Shown piece by piece: positions 8,662 through 16,985 of a DNA stretch of 64,000 nt; within the stretch, counting starts at the first letter, position 1, and each line of letters begins with the position of its first letter. Location of the stretch: assembly GCF_000496575.1 (NCBI RefSeq), contig NZ_AYKT01000007.1:62001-126000 (forward strand), written 5' to 3'. The notes under the pieces were generated by a model, which did no database searches, was not told the DNA's origin, and saw only the letters and a list, made by a program, of their open reading frames with translations. Made by a program: the position numbers and the translations under genes. The stretch is from Geobacillus thermodenitrificans subsp. thermodenitrificans DSM 465. GTDB taxonomy: Bacteria > Bacillota > Bacilli > Bacillales > Anoxybacillaceae.

Positions 8662-9513
8662 GTGGATTCGTTCGTATCGGTCGTCATCCCGACGTACAAT
8701 CGTCCCTATCCGTTAGCCGAGTTGCTCGAGTCACTCAGCCGGCAGACGTATCGTTCATTTGAAGTGATTGTGGTCAATGATGGCGGCGTCCCGGTCCATG
8801 ATGTTGTCGCTTTGTACCCAGAGCTTGAGATCCGACTCATCGACCGTTGCAATGAAGGACATGTGATGGCTCGCAACGTAGGCGTCCAAGCGGCGCGCGG
8901 TGAATACATTATGCTTTGTGATGACGATGACTTGCTTTTACCATGCCACTTAGAGCGGATGGTAGCGGCGCTCGAGCATGCGGATTTCGCTTATTCCGAT
9001 GCGGAGATTGTCCAATATCGGGTAGAAAATGACCAACGCTTGCCGATGGCCCGCTTTTTATTTGCCTATGAGTATGATTTGGAAGCGATGCGGACGTTCT
9101 CAACGTACGTCCCGTCCGGAAGTGTGTATCGGAAAGCACTTCATGACGAAATCGGTTACTTTGATGTGTCGGTTCATCATTATTGGGATTGGGACTTCTT
9201 TTTGCGTGCCGCGTCCGCTTGTCGCGTCACTCGTGTCGCGGCGGCGACTGTTTTGTACGCGTTCAGCCCGGACGGCGACAATATGTCGCGACAAATGGGA
9301 GACAAGCGGCGACATTACTTGCGGCGGCTTTGCGAGAAGCATGGGCTTGGCGACTTGCCCGTGAAAAACTTTTGGCTGTTGCTTGACGAGCCGGAAGTCG
9401 CGCGTCGCCGAACTGAAAGCGAAGTCATCTGGGACGGTCAGCCGATGGTGTCGCGATTTTGGGCGCAAAAAAAGAGGGCAACTATTGACAGGAGTTTTTT
9501 GGGTTTGCTATGA
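8662..9513 (+). CDS. Family 2 glycosyltransferase (YwdF-like)
   Basis: This 283-residue GT-A fold enzyme would transfer a sugar from a nucleotide-sugar donor. The N-terminus SVVIPTYNRPYPLAELLESLSRQTY and the metal-binding region IMLCDDDDLLLPCHLERM (about residues 85-102) are typical. It has no membrane segment, so it is cytosolic or peripheral. B. subtilis has a GT2 gene, ywdF, near ung, so it is probably the ortholog. GTG 8662 with AGGCGG upstream is preferred; ATG 8638 lies in the niaP terminator and lacks a ribosome binding site. Its last codons contain the promoter of the downstream T-box. Acceptor and donor are unknown. Confidence 0.75.
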   Translation: MDSFVSVVIPTYNRPYPLAELLESLSRQTYRSFEVIVVNDGGVPVHDVVALYPELEIRLIDRCNEGHVMARNVGVQAARGEYIMLCDDDDLLLPCHLERMVAALEHADFAYSDAEIVQYRVENDQRLPMARFLFAYEYDLEAMRTFSTYVPSGSVYRKALHDEIGYFDVSVHHYWDWDFFLRAASACRVTRVAAATVLYAFSPDGDNMSRQMGDKRRHYLRRLCEKHGLGDLPVKNFWLLLDEPEVARRRTESEVIWDGQPMVSRFWAQKKRATIDRSFLGLL

Positions 9514-9514
9514 T
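9485..9514 (+). promoter_or_regulatory. Promoter of the glyS T-box leader
   Basis: TTGACA, 18-bp spacer, TATGAT. It is embedded in the last ten codons of the glycosyltransferase gene. Confidence 0.7.
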
Positions 9515-9520
9515 AGTGAA

Positions 9521-9741
9521 TAAAATCGTATAACGAATCGCGATGACGGATCAATAGTAGTTAACCCTCTCTTCCAAAGCGAGCCGGGGGCGGTGGAAGC
9601 CCGGTGAAGACGGTTAATGAAACGGCAGTCCGGAGCGGAAACATGGAAAAGTGGATGTGCCATTGGCGCATCAACTAGGGTGGAACCGCGGGAGCTACGC
9701 TCTCGTCCCTAGGCAGTAAGCCTAGGGGCGAGGGCGTTTTT
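9521..9741 (+). ncRNA. Glycine T-box riboswitch (leader of glyS)
   Basis: This leader senses uncharged tRNA-Gly and controls transcription of the synthetase. The conserved T-box core AGGGTGGAACCGCG is at 9677-9690. Stem I includes GATGACGGATC and AGTA on the 5' side and an internal loop with GGC at 9624-9626, a glycine codon followed by A, as expected for the specifier. The competing terminator is a 17-bp stem (9698-9714 with 9720-9736) followed by five T. Uncharged tRNA-Gly would stabilise the antiterminator. The assignment is firm; the specifier position is my reading of the fold. Confidence 0.95.
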
Positions 9742-9777
9742 GATTGTTGGAAATCGAATATGGAGGAGGATGATGAC

Positions 9778-11160
9778 ATGGCTGCAACAATGGAAGAAAT
9801 CGTTGCCCACGCCAAGCATCGCGGCTTCGTGTTTCCGGGGTCGGAAATTTACGGTGGGCTGGCGAACACATGGGATTACGGTCCGCTCGGTGTCGAGCTG
9901 AAAAATAACATTAAACGGGCGTGGTGGAAAAAGTTCGTCCAAGAATCGCCACACAATGTCGGTTTGGACGCTGCCATTTTAATGAACCCAAAAACGTGGG
10001 AAGCATCCGGCCATTTAGGCAACTTCAACGATCCGATGGTCGACTGCAAACAGTGTAAAGCGCGTCATCGCGCCGACAAGCTGATTGAGCAGGCACTTGA
10101 AGAAAAAGGAATTGAGATGGTCGTTGACGGTTTGCCGCTTGCCAAGATGGAAGAGCTTATCCGTGAATACGACATCGCTTGTCCAGAATGCGGCAGTCGT
10201 GACTTTACGAACGTGCGTCAGTTTAATTTAATGTTCAAAACATACCAAGGTGTCACCGAATCAAGCGCTAACGAAATTTATTTGCGCCCGGAGACGGCCC
10301 AAGGTATTTTTGTCAACTTTAAAAACGTCCAGCGCACGATGCGCAAAAAATTACCGTTTGGCATCGCGCAAATCGGAAAAAGTTTCCGCAACGAAATTAC
10401 GCCAGGGAACTTTACGTTCCGCACACGTGAATTTGAACAAATGGAGCTTGAGTTTTTCTGCAAACCGGGCGAAGAGCTGAAATGGTTCGACTACTGGAAA
10501 CAATTTTGCAAGGAATGGCTGTTGTCGCTCGGCATGAACGAAGAACATATCCGCCTGCGCGACCATACGAAAGAAGAATTATCCCACTATAGTAATGCGA
10601 CGACTGATATCGAGTATCAGTTCCCGTTCGGCTGGGGCGAGCTCTGGGGTATTGCGTCGCGCACCGATTACGACTTAAAACAGCATATGGAACACTCCGG
10701 TGAGGATTTCCATTATCTTGACCAAGAAACGAATGAGCGCTACATCCCGTACTGCATTGAGCCGTCGCTCGGTGCCGACCGTGTCACGCTCGCGTTTATG
10801 ATTGACGCCTATGACGAGGAAGAGCTCGAAGACGGCACGACCCGGACAGTTATGCATTTGCATCCAGCGCTTGCGCCGTACAAAGCAGCTGTCTTGCCGT
10901 TATCGAAAAAGCTGGGTGACGGAGCGCGCCGAATTTATGAAGAGCTCGCGAAGCATTTCATGGTCGACTACGATGAAACAGGTTCGATTGGCAAGCGGTA
11001 TCGTCGTCAAGATGAAATCGGCACGCCGTTTTGTATCACGTACGACTTTGAGTCCGAGCAAGATGGCCAAGTAACCGTTCGTGACCGTGACACGATGGAA
11101 CAAGTGCGGTTGCCGATTGGGGAGCTCAAAGCCTTTTTGGATAAAAAAATTGCCTTTTAA
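9778..11160 (+). CDS. glyS: Glycyl-tRNA synthetase, single-chain homodimeric type
   Basis: This 460-residue class II synthetase charges tRNA-Gly with glycine. It is the alpha2 type, not the GlyQ/GlyS alpha2-beta2 type used by B. subtilis. Motifs are [17 protein letters not shown] near the N-terminus, [12 protein letters not shown] (about residue 165), motif 2 around [25 protein letters not shown] and motif 3 [14 protein letters not shown]. The C-terminal region is the anticodon-binding domain ([18 protein letters not shown]). ATG 9778 is preceded by GGAGGAGG at eight bases; the upstream ATG 9760 overlaps that site. Expression is governed by the T-box and the gene ends with a clear terminator. 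Confidence 0.96.
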   Translation: MAATMEEIVAHAKHRGFVFPGSEIYGGLANTWDYGPLGVELKNNIKRAWWKKFVQESPHNVGLDAAILMNPKTWEASGHLGNFNDPMVDCKQCKARHRADKLIEQALEEKGIEMVVDGLPLAKMEELIREYDIACPECGSRDFTNVRQFNLMFKTYQGVTESSANEIYLRPETAQGIFVNFKNVQRTMRKKLPFGIAQIGKSFRNEITPGNFTFRTREFEQMELEFFCKPGEELKWFDYWKQFCKEWLLSLGMNEEHIRLRDHTKEELSHYSNATTDIEYQFPFGWGELWGIASRTDYDLKQHMEHSGEDFHYLDQETNERYIPYCIEPSLGADRVTLAFMIDAYDEEELEDGTTRTVMHLHPALAPYKAAVLPLSKKLGDGARRIYEELAKHFMVDYDETGSIGKRYRRQDEIGTPFCITYDFESEQDGQVTVRDRDTMEQVRLPIGELKAFLDKKIAF

Positions 11161-11232
11161 TGAAATGGGCGGGGTTGACTCAAAAGATATAGAATGGTGA
11201 ATCTGTCAATGCGCATATACAGTCATGGAGAA

Positions 11233-11268
11233 AGGGTATCTCATTGTTTTTGAGATGCCCTCTTTTTT
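11233..11268 (+). terminator. Terminator of glyS
   Basis: An 11-bp stem (AGGGTATCTCA / TGAGATGCCCT, one G-U pair) followed by a run of seven T. Confidence 0.85.
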
Positions 11269-11425
11269 TGGCCCAACCAGTAGGCGGGTGATCGGAAGAT
11301 GTGTGGAAACGGAATTGATTTCATAGAAAAAATTTCAAAATAACATCGAAATTTTATCGAATAAATGGTAAAATAGAAATGCATAATAGTTCCTGTATCC
11401 TACATGAATCGAGGGGGGAACCACT

Positions 11426-11575
11426 ATGGAAGGGAAACCGATCTATTACGATGGTAGTGGTCATTATCCTGGTGACGCGGATGAAAATATGGTGAACAAC
11501 GAACCGTTTACGCTCACGGACGAAATACGAAAACAAATTAGCGGCAACCCATTTGCTGTTGAACAAGGTGAATAG
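11426..11575 (+). CDS. Small acidic protein of unknown function, 49 residues
   Basis: The frame encodes a 49-residue acidic, hydrophilic protein beginning MEGKPIYYDGSGHYPGDADE and ending NPFAVEQGE. I do not recognise the family. It is supported as a gene by an AGGGGGGAA ribosome binding site seven bases before the ATG, a possible TAAAAT -10 about 55 bases upstream, and its own rho-independent terminator fifteen bases after the stop. It has no signal peptide, membrane segment or cysteine. It stands alone between glyS and azoR. Confidence 0.65.
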   Translation: MEGKPIYYDGSGHYPGDADENMVNNEPFTLTDEIRKQISGNPFAVEQGE

Positions 11576-11589
11576 CCGATCCGTATGTA

Positions 11590-11616
11590 AATTGCCTCAA
11601 GGGCAATTTTTTTTTT
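11590..11616 (+). terminator. Terminator of the 49-residue gene
   Basis: Stem AATTGCC/GGCAATT with a 5-base loop, followed by ten or more T. Confidence 0.85.
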
Positions 11617-11627
11617 GAGCAAATGAC

Positions 11628-11656
11628 TTGCCAAGCTTCCACCATCCTTATATAAT
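11628..11656 (+). promoter_or_regulatory. Promoter of azoR
   Basis: TTGCCA, 17-bp spacer, TATAAT. Just downstream (11666-11674) is TTCGAGATA, which equals one half of the MhqR operator known from B. subtilis azoreductase genes; the other half is not recognisable. Confidence 0.65.
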
Positions 11657-11757
11657 TACCTTGTATTCGAGATATTTGATTTAGAGATAAGTGTATGCTG
11701 TGTTCAACAACAGTAAACACTAAAATGATGAGACCATTAAGAAAGGGAGTATGCATC

Positions 11758-12393
11758 ATGGCGAAAGTATTGTACATCACCGCCCATCCTCACGACGATA
11801 CACAATCATACAGCATGGCGGTCGGGAAGGCATTTATTGAGACATATAAACAAGTGCATCCGGACCATGAGGTCATTCATCTTGACTTATATAAAGAGTA
11901 TATTCCGGAAATCGATGTCGATGTGTTCAGCGGTTGGGGCAAGCTTCGCTCTGGTCAGTCGTTTGAACAGCTGTCGGCCGAAGAAAAAACGAAAGTTGGA
12001 CGGATGAATGAGCTGTGCGATCAATTCATCTCCGCTGATAAATACGTGTTCGTCACGCCGATGTGGAACTTTTCCTTCCCACCGGTATTGAAAGCATACA
12101 TTGATGCAGTGGCTGTAGCTGGAAAAACGTTCAAATACACGGCACAAGGACCGATCGGGTTGCTCACCGATAAAAAAGCGCTCCACATTCAGGCGCGTGG
12201 TGGCTTTTATTCGGAAGGCCCAGCAGCACAAATGGAAATGGGACACCGTTATTTAGAAATTATCATGCAATTTTTTGGCGTACCATCATTTGAAGGCCTG
12301 TTTGTCGAGGGACATGCGGCCGTGCCGGAAAAAGCGGAAGAAATTAAAGCGAACGCCATTGCTCGGGCAAAAGAATTGGCTCATACATTTTGA
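11758..12393 (+). CDS. azoR: FMN-dependent NADH:quinone/azo reductase
   Basis: This 211-residue flavodoxin-fold enzyme reduces quinones and azo compounds by two electrons using NADH and FMN, protecting against electrophilic quinones. The start [25 protein letters not shown], the FMN-binding segment [29 protein letters not shown] (about residues 100-130) and the later [13 protein letters not shown] are characteristic. ATG 11758 has an AAAGGGAG site upstream. It has its own sigma-A promoter with a possible MhqR half-site and is followed by a terminator, so it is monocistronic. Confidence 0.93.
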   Translation: MAKVLYITAHPHDDTQSYSMAVGKAFIETYKQVHPDHEVIHLDLYKEYIPEIDVDVFSGWGKLRSGQSFEQLSAEEKTKVGRMNELCDQFISADKYVFVTPMWNFSFPPVLKAYIDAVAVAGKTFKYTAQGPIGLLTDKKALHIQARGGFYSEGPAAQMEMGHRYLEIIMQFFGVPSFEGLFVEGHAAVPEKAEEIKANAIARAKELAHTF

Positions 12394-12472
12394 TCGAGAC
12401 AGGCAGGATGTGTTTCTCGATTCTGTTATGATAGTAAATATTGCGCGGGAAATGGCCAACTATTCATCTGGG

Positions 12473-12503
12473 GAGGTTCTCTGTTTGGAGAGCCTCTTTT
12501 TTG
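12473..12503 (+). terminator. Terminator after azoR
   Basis: Stem GAGGTTCTC/GGAGAGCCTC with a 5-base loop and six T, about 80 bp after the azoR stop. Confidence 0.8.
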
Positions 12504-12545
12504 TTGTGGGAGCCAAAGAAAACAGAAAAGCGCTTTGATGTTCCT

Positions 12546-12575
12546 ATACGTCAGTTAGATGACGTATGGTATAAT
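12546..12575 (+). promoter_or_regulatory. Extended -10 promoter with 8+8 palindrome before the phosphatase gene
   Basis: TGGTATAAT (12567-12575) is an extended -10. Directly upstream, covering the -35 region, is the perfect inverted repeat ATACGTCA-N6-TGACGTAT (12546-12567). No -35 hexamer is visible. The repeat looks like an operator for an unidentified regulator. Confidence 0.5.
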
Positions 12576-12610
12576 AAACCATATAAACAAAGAGTGGGGG
12601 TTCACCATTT

Positions 12611-14518
12611 GTGAACGAACATAGACAAAATCGGCAAATGCGCCTGCACAGCATAGCGGCAATGTTGGCAACCACGTTATTTGGCGTGCTTTTGTTCGCT
12701 GCAGGGCGGCTCTCTTTTCCCCCTAGTTTCTATCATTCTATTCATCTTGCTTTAGGGCTTGCCGCCGTTGTCGTCTGCTGGCTTGTCGCCATGCAAGGAT
12801 GGGCGGTGTTTCCCCATACGCTGTCGATGGAGCGGCTCGTGATGGGGGCGTTATTTTTTTCCTCAGGATCGCTGTTTTCCTTTCATTTTCTCCTTTCATT
12901 CGCGGACGCGGGTGAAGCGTCGCTGTTTTCGCTTGCTGCTCGCTTTACGATCGCTTGGGGGTTGCTCTTTTTATTTTCACGTCCGGACGAGGTGATGGAA
13001 CGGCACAGCGGACAGCGTTGGCAGGCGTTTTTGATGGCCTTGGTTTATACAGCTGCTATCGGTCTATTGCTTCATTTTACAGCGTCGCTTTGGCTGGGAG
13101 ATGGGACGAGCCGCTGGCCGCTTTGGTGGCAGGCGGGAGAAGGGGCGGTTGGATTGTTTGATGCAGCAGCCGCCGCGATCGTATGGCGTCGCTATCGGCA
13201 AGGCGGCTCTCCTTCCCCCTTGTACTGGTTGATGGCTTTACTGTTGTTCGCTTTTGGCCAAGTGTTGCTGATGTTGGGCCCTGGGCATGTGCTATGGGGG
13301 CAGCTGTACGAAGTGTCCGGATTTTTGTATGTCTTGCGCGCTATGTATGTGGAGACGATTGAAAAGCCGTATGTAGAACTCAAGCAACACGAACAGCAGC
13401 TGGAAATGATGGCGAACGCCCTTGGCGAAGGACTGATGATGTTAGACCGAGACGGGCAAATCGTTTGGATGAACCCAGAAGCCGGTCGACTGCTCGGTGT
13501 CGTCCCTGACGAAGCGAAAGGAAAGCCGTTATTTTCTTTTGTTTCGCTTGCTGGGCCGAATGGTGACGCATGGGATTGGAAGCAGCTGCGCTACGTCGTC
13601 AAACGGTTGAAAAGCGGCGAAGTGATCCGCGTTGAGGAAGAGTCATTTTGCCGATACGACGGTGTTTGTTTGCCGGTGAGCTACACGCTGGCGCCAGTAA
13701 TCGAAGACGGTGCGCTGACGGGGCTTGTCGCTGTGTTGCGCGACATGACGGAGAAAAAAGAGAAAGAGCGGCTTGAACGAGAGCGTGAACAGCTTGATTT
13801 TGAATTGTCGCTTGCAGCGAATATGCAGCGTGCGCTCTTGCAGACGTCTTCCGAAGCGAATTTGCCATCCTATGTCGACATCGGTGTCCTCAGCGTTCCC
13901 GCTCGGGTATTAAGCGGCGATTTTTACCGCTTTTCTGTTCACCAAACATCCGTGTCTGTCGGCATTGCTGATGTGTCGGGAAAAGGCATTCCAGCCGCAA
14001 TGCTTATGACACTAATGAAATTTATTTTAGACCGCACGGTCCATTATGGGACGCAGCCGCATGTGTATCTTGACTTGTTGAATCGGTTCGCCTATGACTA
14101 CACCGAACCGTCGATGTTTGTAACGATGTTTGTCGGCAATTACAATGAAAAAACGCACGTGTTTTCGTATGCGTGCGCCGGACATGAGCCGGCGCTTCTA
14201 TACCGGGCGAAAACGAAACAATGCGTGCCCCTTCACGCCAAAGGATGCGCGCTCGGCTTGTTCCCGCAATTTTCGTTTGAGACCAAATCGGTTGTACTGG
14301 AACCAGGAGATTTTGTGTTGTTGTACACGGACGGAGTGACGGAAAAGCGCGGGGAAGAAGTGGCTGATGGCTTTTCTGTCCTCGCCTCAATGGTCACACG
14401 CACCAACCTCGACCAGCCTGCCTCACAAGTTGTTCACGATTTGTACGAGCAGGTGAAAGCGTATCACCAATACGAGCAAAAAGACGATCAGACGTTGTTG
14501 CTATTGCGCCGCCGTTGA
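12611..14518 (+). CDS. Membrane sensor PP2C-type serine phosphatase (MASE3-PAS-SpoIIE domain), candidate sigma-B activator
   Basis: This 635-residue protein has about seven membrane helices (residues 15-245, with the MASE3-like stretch SMERLVMGALFFSSGSLFSFHF), a PAS domain (about 262-375), a charged coiled-coil linker rich in E and R (about 378-400) and a C-terminal SpoIIE/RsbU-type PPM phosphatase. The metal-binding aspartates are in SGDFYRF, GIADVSGKGIPAAM, LLYTDGVTE and KDDQTLLLL. Such enzymes dephosphorylate an RsbV-type anti-anti-sigma factor. It is convergent to the rsbV-rsbW-sigB operon, which lacks any other phosphatase gene here, so it is probably the input. Start is GTG with GGGGG upstream. 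The ligand sensed is unknown. Confidence 0.85.
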   Translation: MNEHRQNRQMRLHSIAAMLATTLFGVLLFAAGRLSFPPSFYHSIHLALGLAAVVVCWLVAMQGWAVFPHTLSMERLVMGALFFSSGSLFSFHFLLSFADAGEASLFSLAARFTIAWGLLFLFSRPDEVMERHSGQRWQAFLMALVYTAAIGLLLHFTASLWLGDGTSRWPLWWQAGEGAVGLFDAAAAAIVWRRYRQGGSPSPLYWLMALLLFAFGQVLLMLGPGHVLWGQLYEVSGFLYVLRAMYVETIEKPYVELKQHEQQLEMMANALGEGLMMLDRDGQIVWMNPEAGRLLGVVPDEAKGKPLFSFVSLAGPNGDAWDWKQLRYVVKRLKSGEVIRVEEESFCRYDGVCLPVSYTLAPVIEDGALTGLVAVLRDMTEKKEKERLEREREQLDFELSLAANMQRALLQTSSEANLPSYVDIGVLSVPARVLSGDFYRFSVHQTSVSVGIADVSGKGIPAAMLMTLMKFILDRTVHYGTQPHVYLDLLNRFAYDYTEPSMFVTMFVGNYNEKTHVFSYACAGHEPALLYRAKTKQCVPLHAKGCALGLFPQFSFETKSVVLEPGDFVLLYTDGVTEKRGEEVADGFSVLASMVTRTNLDQPASQVVHDLYEQVKAYHQYEQKDDQTLLLLRRR

Positions 14519-14567
14519 CATCAGCGTTTATACTGCTTGATGGTGAAGGCGGCGCTTTCTTCTGCCA
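14519..14567. other. Short convergent spacer
   Basis: The 49 bp between the phosphatase and sigB stops contain no clear hairpin with a T-run on either strand, so the transcripts may overlap. Confidence 0.4.
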
Positions 14568-15338
14568 TTATGACGAATAGGCGGCAAGCTGCCGCTTCAG
14601 TTTTTCAATCGCCCGCTTTTGGATGCGGCTGATCGTCATTTGGGAGACGCCGAGCCGTTTAGCGAGCGAGCGCTGTGTTTCTCCGCGGCGAAACACCGCC
14701 TCGATGACGATCCGCTCCTGCTCGCTCAGCTTGCCGATTGCTTCTTGCAAGTCAAGCCGCTCGATCAGCGCCTCGACCTCATTCGTGTCATCGGCAAGAA
14801 ATTCGCCGATGGTCGTCGCGTCCTTTTCCCCGTCTTGCACGGGGGCATCGATGGAAATCGCCTGATAATGGTCGCGGCCAGCCAAAATTTCAATCGTTTC
14901 TTCGACCGATAAACCTAAATGGTTGGCTATTTCCTCGATGTTCGGTGATCGCTCAAGTGTGACAGTCAGCTCATCGATCGCCTTCTGCACTTTGCTTCCG
15001 TTTTCTTTCACTCTGCGCGGTACTTGAATATACCACGCTTTGTCGCGCAAATAGTTTTTCATATAGCCGATCAAGCTTTTCATTGCATACGATTCAAAGC
15101 TTGTTCCTTGGTTCGGGTCGTAATGCTCAAGGAGGCGCAAAAACGATAACCGTCCGACTTGAAATAAGTCCTCATAAAAATCAGGACGGCTGCGCGCCAT
15201 TTTTTTTGCTGCGGCCGCAATGAGCGGCTCGAAGCGAACGAGCAGTGCTGTCGCCGCTTCTTCCGTCTTTGTTTGTTGATAGGCGGAAATGAGGGCGTCA
15301 AGCTTGCTCTTGGACAGAGGAGGGGGATATACATTCAT
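14568..15338 (-). CDS. sigB: RNA polymerase sigma factor of the SigB/SigF/SigG group
   Basis: This 256-residue sigma-70 family factor directs the general stress regulon. Region 2 contains FYEDLFQVGRLSFLRLLEHYDPNQGTSFESYA (about residues 50-80), region 3 starts at VPRRVKENGSKVQKAIDELT, and region 4 has SEQERIVIEAVFRRGETQRSLAKRLGVSQMTISRIQKRA near the C-terminus. ATG 15338 is chosen because AAGGAG lies nine bases upstream; this makes a 41-bp overlap with rsbW, as is common for this pair. Gene order rsbV-rsbW-sigB and the sigma-B-type promoter upstream favour SigB over SigF. The sequence is fairly divergent from B. subtilis SigB. Confidence 0.85.
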   Translation of the reverse strand: MNVYPPPLSKSKLDALISAYQQTKTEEAATALLVRFEPLIAAAAKKMARSRPDFYEDLFQVGRLSFLRLLEHYDPNQGTSFESYAMKSLIGYMKNYLRDKAWYIQVPRRVKENGSKVQKAIDELTVTLERSPNIEEIANHLGLSVEETIEILAGRDHYQAISIDAPVQDGEKDATTIGEFLADDTNEVEALIERLDLQEAIGKLSEQERIVIEAVFRRGETQRSLAKRLGVSQMTISRIQKRAIEKLKRQLAAYSS

Positions 15339-15786
15339 GGGCATGCTCTCCTTCGCCGCGATGGCGGAATTTCGTGAGGCGGACTTCTGTTCCGTCCGCT
15401 GTTGTGACACTTACATCGTCCATGAGCGCTTCCATTAAAAAGAGGCCGAGACCGCCGATTTTGACGTCCTCAATCGGCTTAGCGGACAGTGGTGCTGCCT
15501 GTTTCGCTACTTGTTTGTAATCAAATCCTTTGCCTTCATCTTTAATAACAATCGCTAAGGCATCGGCGCTCATTTCAAAGCGGAGATGAATCATTCCCCT
15601 TCTTCCGTTGTACGCATGCAAAACGGCGTTATTGCATGCTTCTGAAACAGCGACTTTCATATCCTCAATCTCTTCATACGAAAATCCCATCTTAGCGGCC
15701 AGCCCGTACAACGTCAAACGCGCGATATCGATAAACTGCGCATCAGCTGGAATCGATAGTTGTACGACGGTTTCATGCTCTTTCAT
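15298..15786 (-). CDS. rsbW: Anti-sigma-B factor, serine kinase RsbW
   Basis: This 162-residue GHKL-fold kinase binds SigB and also phosphorylates RsbV. The ATP-binding motifs are AVSEACNNAVLHAY (N-box, about residue 47), KDEGKGFDY (G1) and IGGLGLFLMEALMD (G2). The start overlaps the rsbV stop by four bases (ATGA), indicating translational coupling, and the end overlaps sigB. In the resting cell it would hold SigB; unphosphorylated RsbV would release it. Confidence 0.92.
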   Translation of the reverse strand: MKEHETVVQLSIPADAQFIDIARLTLYGLAAKMGFSYEEIEDMKVAVSEACNNAVLHAYNGRRGMIHLRFEMSADALAIVIKDEGKGFDYKQVAKQAAPLSAKPIEDVKIGGLGLFLMEALMDDVSVTTADGTEVRLTKFRHRGEGEHAHECISPSSVQEQA

Positions 15787-16133
15787 GATTGGCCTCCGAT
15801 CCTTTCTGTCGTATCGTTCGCTTCGGAAAAAAAGTAAGATACTCCCGTTAAATCAAACAAACGCTGCACCTTGGGGGGCACGTTTTCAATGGCAAACCGC
15901 GCTCCTTGCTTTTTTCTCGTTTTCAACAGTGCGACCAGCATGCCAATGCCGGTGCTGTCAATGTACGTCAATTCGTCTAAATGGATGACAAGCAGTTTCG
16001 TTGCGTCATTGGCAAGCGGTTCGACAGCACGCTGAAACTGTTCGGCCGCCGCTAAATCAAGCTCTCCTTTTATGTATACCATGTGCCGATCTGGCTGTTC
16101 GTCATGAACGATATGAAATCGTTTCCTGTCCAT
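15783..16133 (-). CDS. rsbV: Anti-anti-sigma factor RsbV
   Basis: This 116-residue STAS-domain protein sequesters RsbW when unphosphorylated. The phosphorylation site is the serine in YIDSTGIGMLVALL near residue 58, a motif shared by RsbV and SpoIIAA. A GGGGTGA ribosome binding site precedes the ATG. It is first in the three-gene operon rsbV-rsbW-sigB. No rsbR/S/T/U or rsbX is present nearby, so input must come from elsewhere; the convergent membrane phosphatase is the obvious candidate. Confidence 0.92.
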   Translation of the reverse strand: MDRKRFHIVHDEQPDRHMVYIKGELDLAAAEQFQRAVEPLANDATKLLVIHLDELTYIDSTGIGMLVALLKTRKKQGARFAIENVPPKVQRLFDLTGVSYFFSEANDTTERIGGQS

Positions 16134-16215
16134 GTTGGTTCACCCCAAATGCTCGATGGTTTGGCTTCGTCATCGTATAATAAGGTTGTCCACCCCTAAG
16201 ACGTTTACAATGGAT

Positions 16216-16242
16216 ATACCCATATTTTATACTATTTGAAAC
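16216..16242 (-). promoter_or_regulatory. Sigma-B-type promoter of rsbV-rsbW-sigB
   Basis: On the minus strand GTTTCA (-35), 15-bp spacer, GGGTAT (-10), against the consensus GTTTAA-N12-15-GGGTAT. It lies about 80 bp before rsbV and implies positive autoregulation as in other sigB operons. Confidence 0.65.
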
Positions 16243-16279
16243 AGAAAAGAAAAAAGCCAATGCCAAAGGAGTGGCTGCA

Positions 16280-16969
16280 ATGCCGATTTTAAAAAACGAT
16301 TGGGCTCCGCTTCTAGAAGAGGAGTTTCAAAAGCCATATTACTTAAAGCTGCGCGAGTTTTTAAAAGAAGAGTATCGGACGCGAACGATTTATCCTGATA
16401 TGTACGATATTTTCAACGCCCTTCATTATACGCCGTACGCGAACGTCAAAGTCGTGTTGCTCGGGCAAGATCCGTACCACGGCCCAGGGCAGGCGCACGG
16501 GTTGAGTTTCTCCGTTAAGCCGGGCGTTCCGGTGCCGCCGTCTTTGGTCAACATTTTTAAAGAACTGCATGATGACCTTGGCTGTTACATACCGGATAAC
16601 GGCTACCTCGTGAAATGGGCAAAGCAAGGGGTGCTGTTGCTAAACACCGTGCTGACGGTTCGGCGCGGCCAGGCAAATTCCCACCGCGGCAAAGGGTGGG
16701 AACATTTCACCGACCGCGTCATTGAGCTCGTCAACGAAAAAGACGATCCAGTCGTCTTTTTGCTTTGGGGGCGGAACGCGCAAGAGAAAAAAGAACGCAT
16801 CACGAACCCGCGTCATCATATCATCGAGGCGCCGCACCCGAGCCCGTTTTCTGCCGCGCGCGGCTTTTTCGGTCACCGCCCGTTTTCGCGGACGAACGCA
16901 TTTTTGACAAAGTGCGGACGCGAACCGATCGACTGGCAAATCGAAAACATCGGCGCCCGCGCCGAATGA
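16280..16969 (+). CDS. ung: Uracil-DNA glycosylase
   Basis: This 229-residue family 1 enzyme removes uracil from DNA. Catalytic motif [18 protein letters not shown] (about residues 62-79, with the catalytic aspartate) and [21 protein letters not shown] (about 185-205, with the catalytic histidine) are intact. ATG 16280 with AAAGGAG eight bases upstream is preferred over GTG 16271, which overlaps that site. It is followed after 16 bp by ywdI, so the two form an operon as in B. subtilis. Confidence 0.97.
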   Translation: MPILKNDWAPLLEEEFQKPYYLKLREFLKEEYRTRTIYPDMYDIFNALHYTPYANVKVVLLGQDPYHGPGQAHGLSFSVKPGVPVPPSLVNIFKELHDDLGCYIPDNGYLVKWAKQGVLLLNTVLTVRRGQANSHRGKGWEHFTDRVIELVNEKDDPVVFLLWGRNAQEKKERITNPRHHIIEAPHPSPFSAARGFFGHRPFSRTNAFLTKCGREPIDWQIENIGARAE

Positions 16970-16985
16970 ACAAGGAGGAAACACC

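Noticed and set aside
14453-14469. TGAAAGCGTATCAC, similar to a CcpA (cre) site
   Set aside because: It deviates from the consensus in the second half and lies deep in the phosphatase coding region, far from any promoter.
14568-16133. Possibility that this is spoIIAA-spoIIAB-sigF instead of rsbV-rsbW-sigB
   Set aside because: No dacF upstream, a sigma-B-type promoter precedes the operon, and the RsbW/SigB overlap and sequence features fit the stress cluster better; some uncertainty remains because SigB here is divergent.
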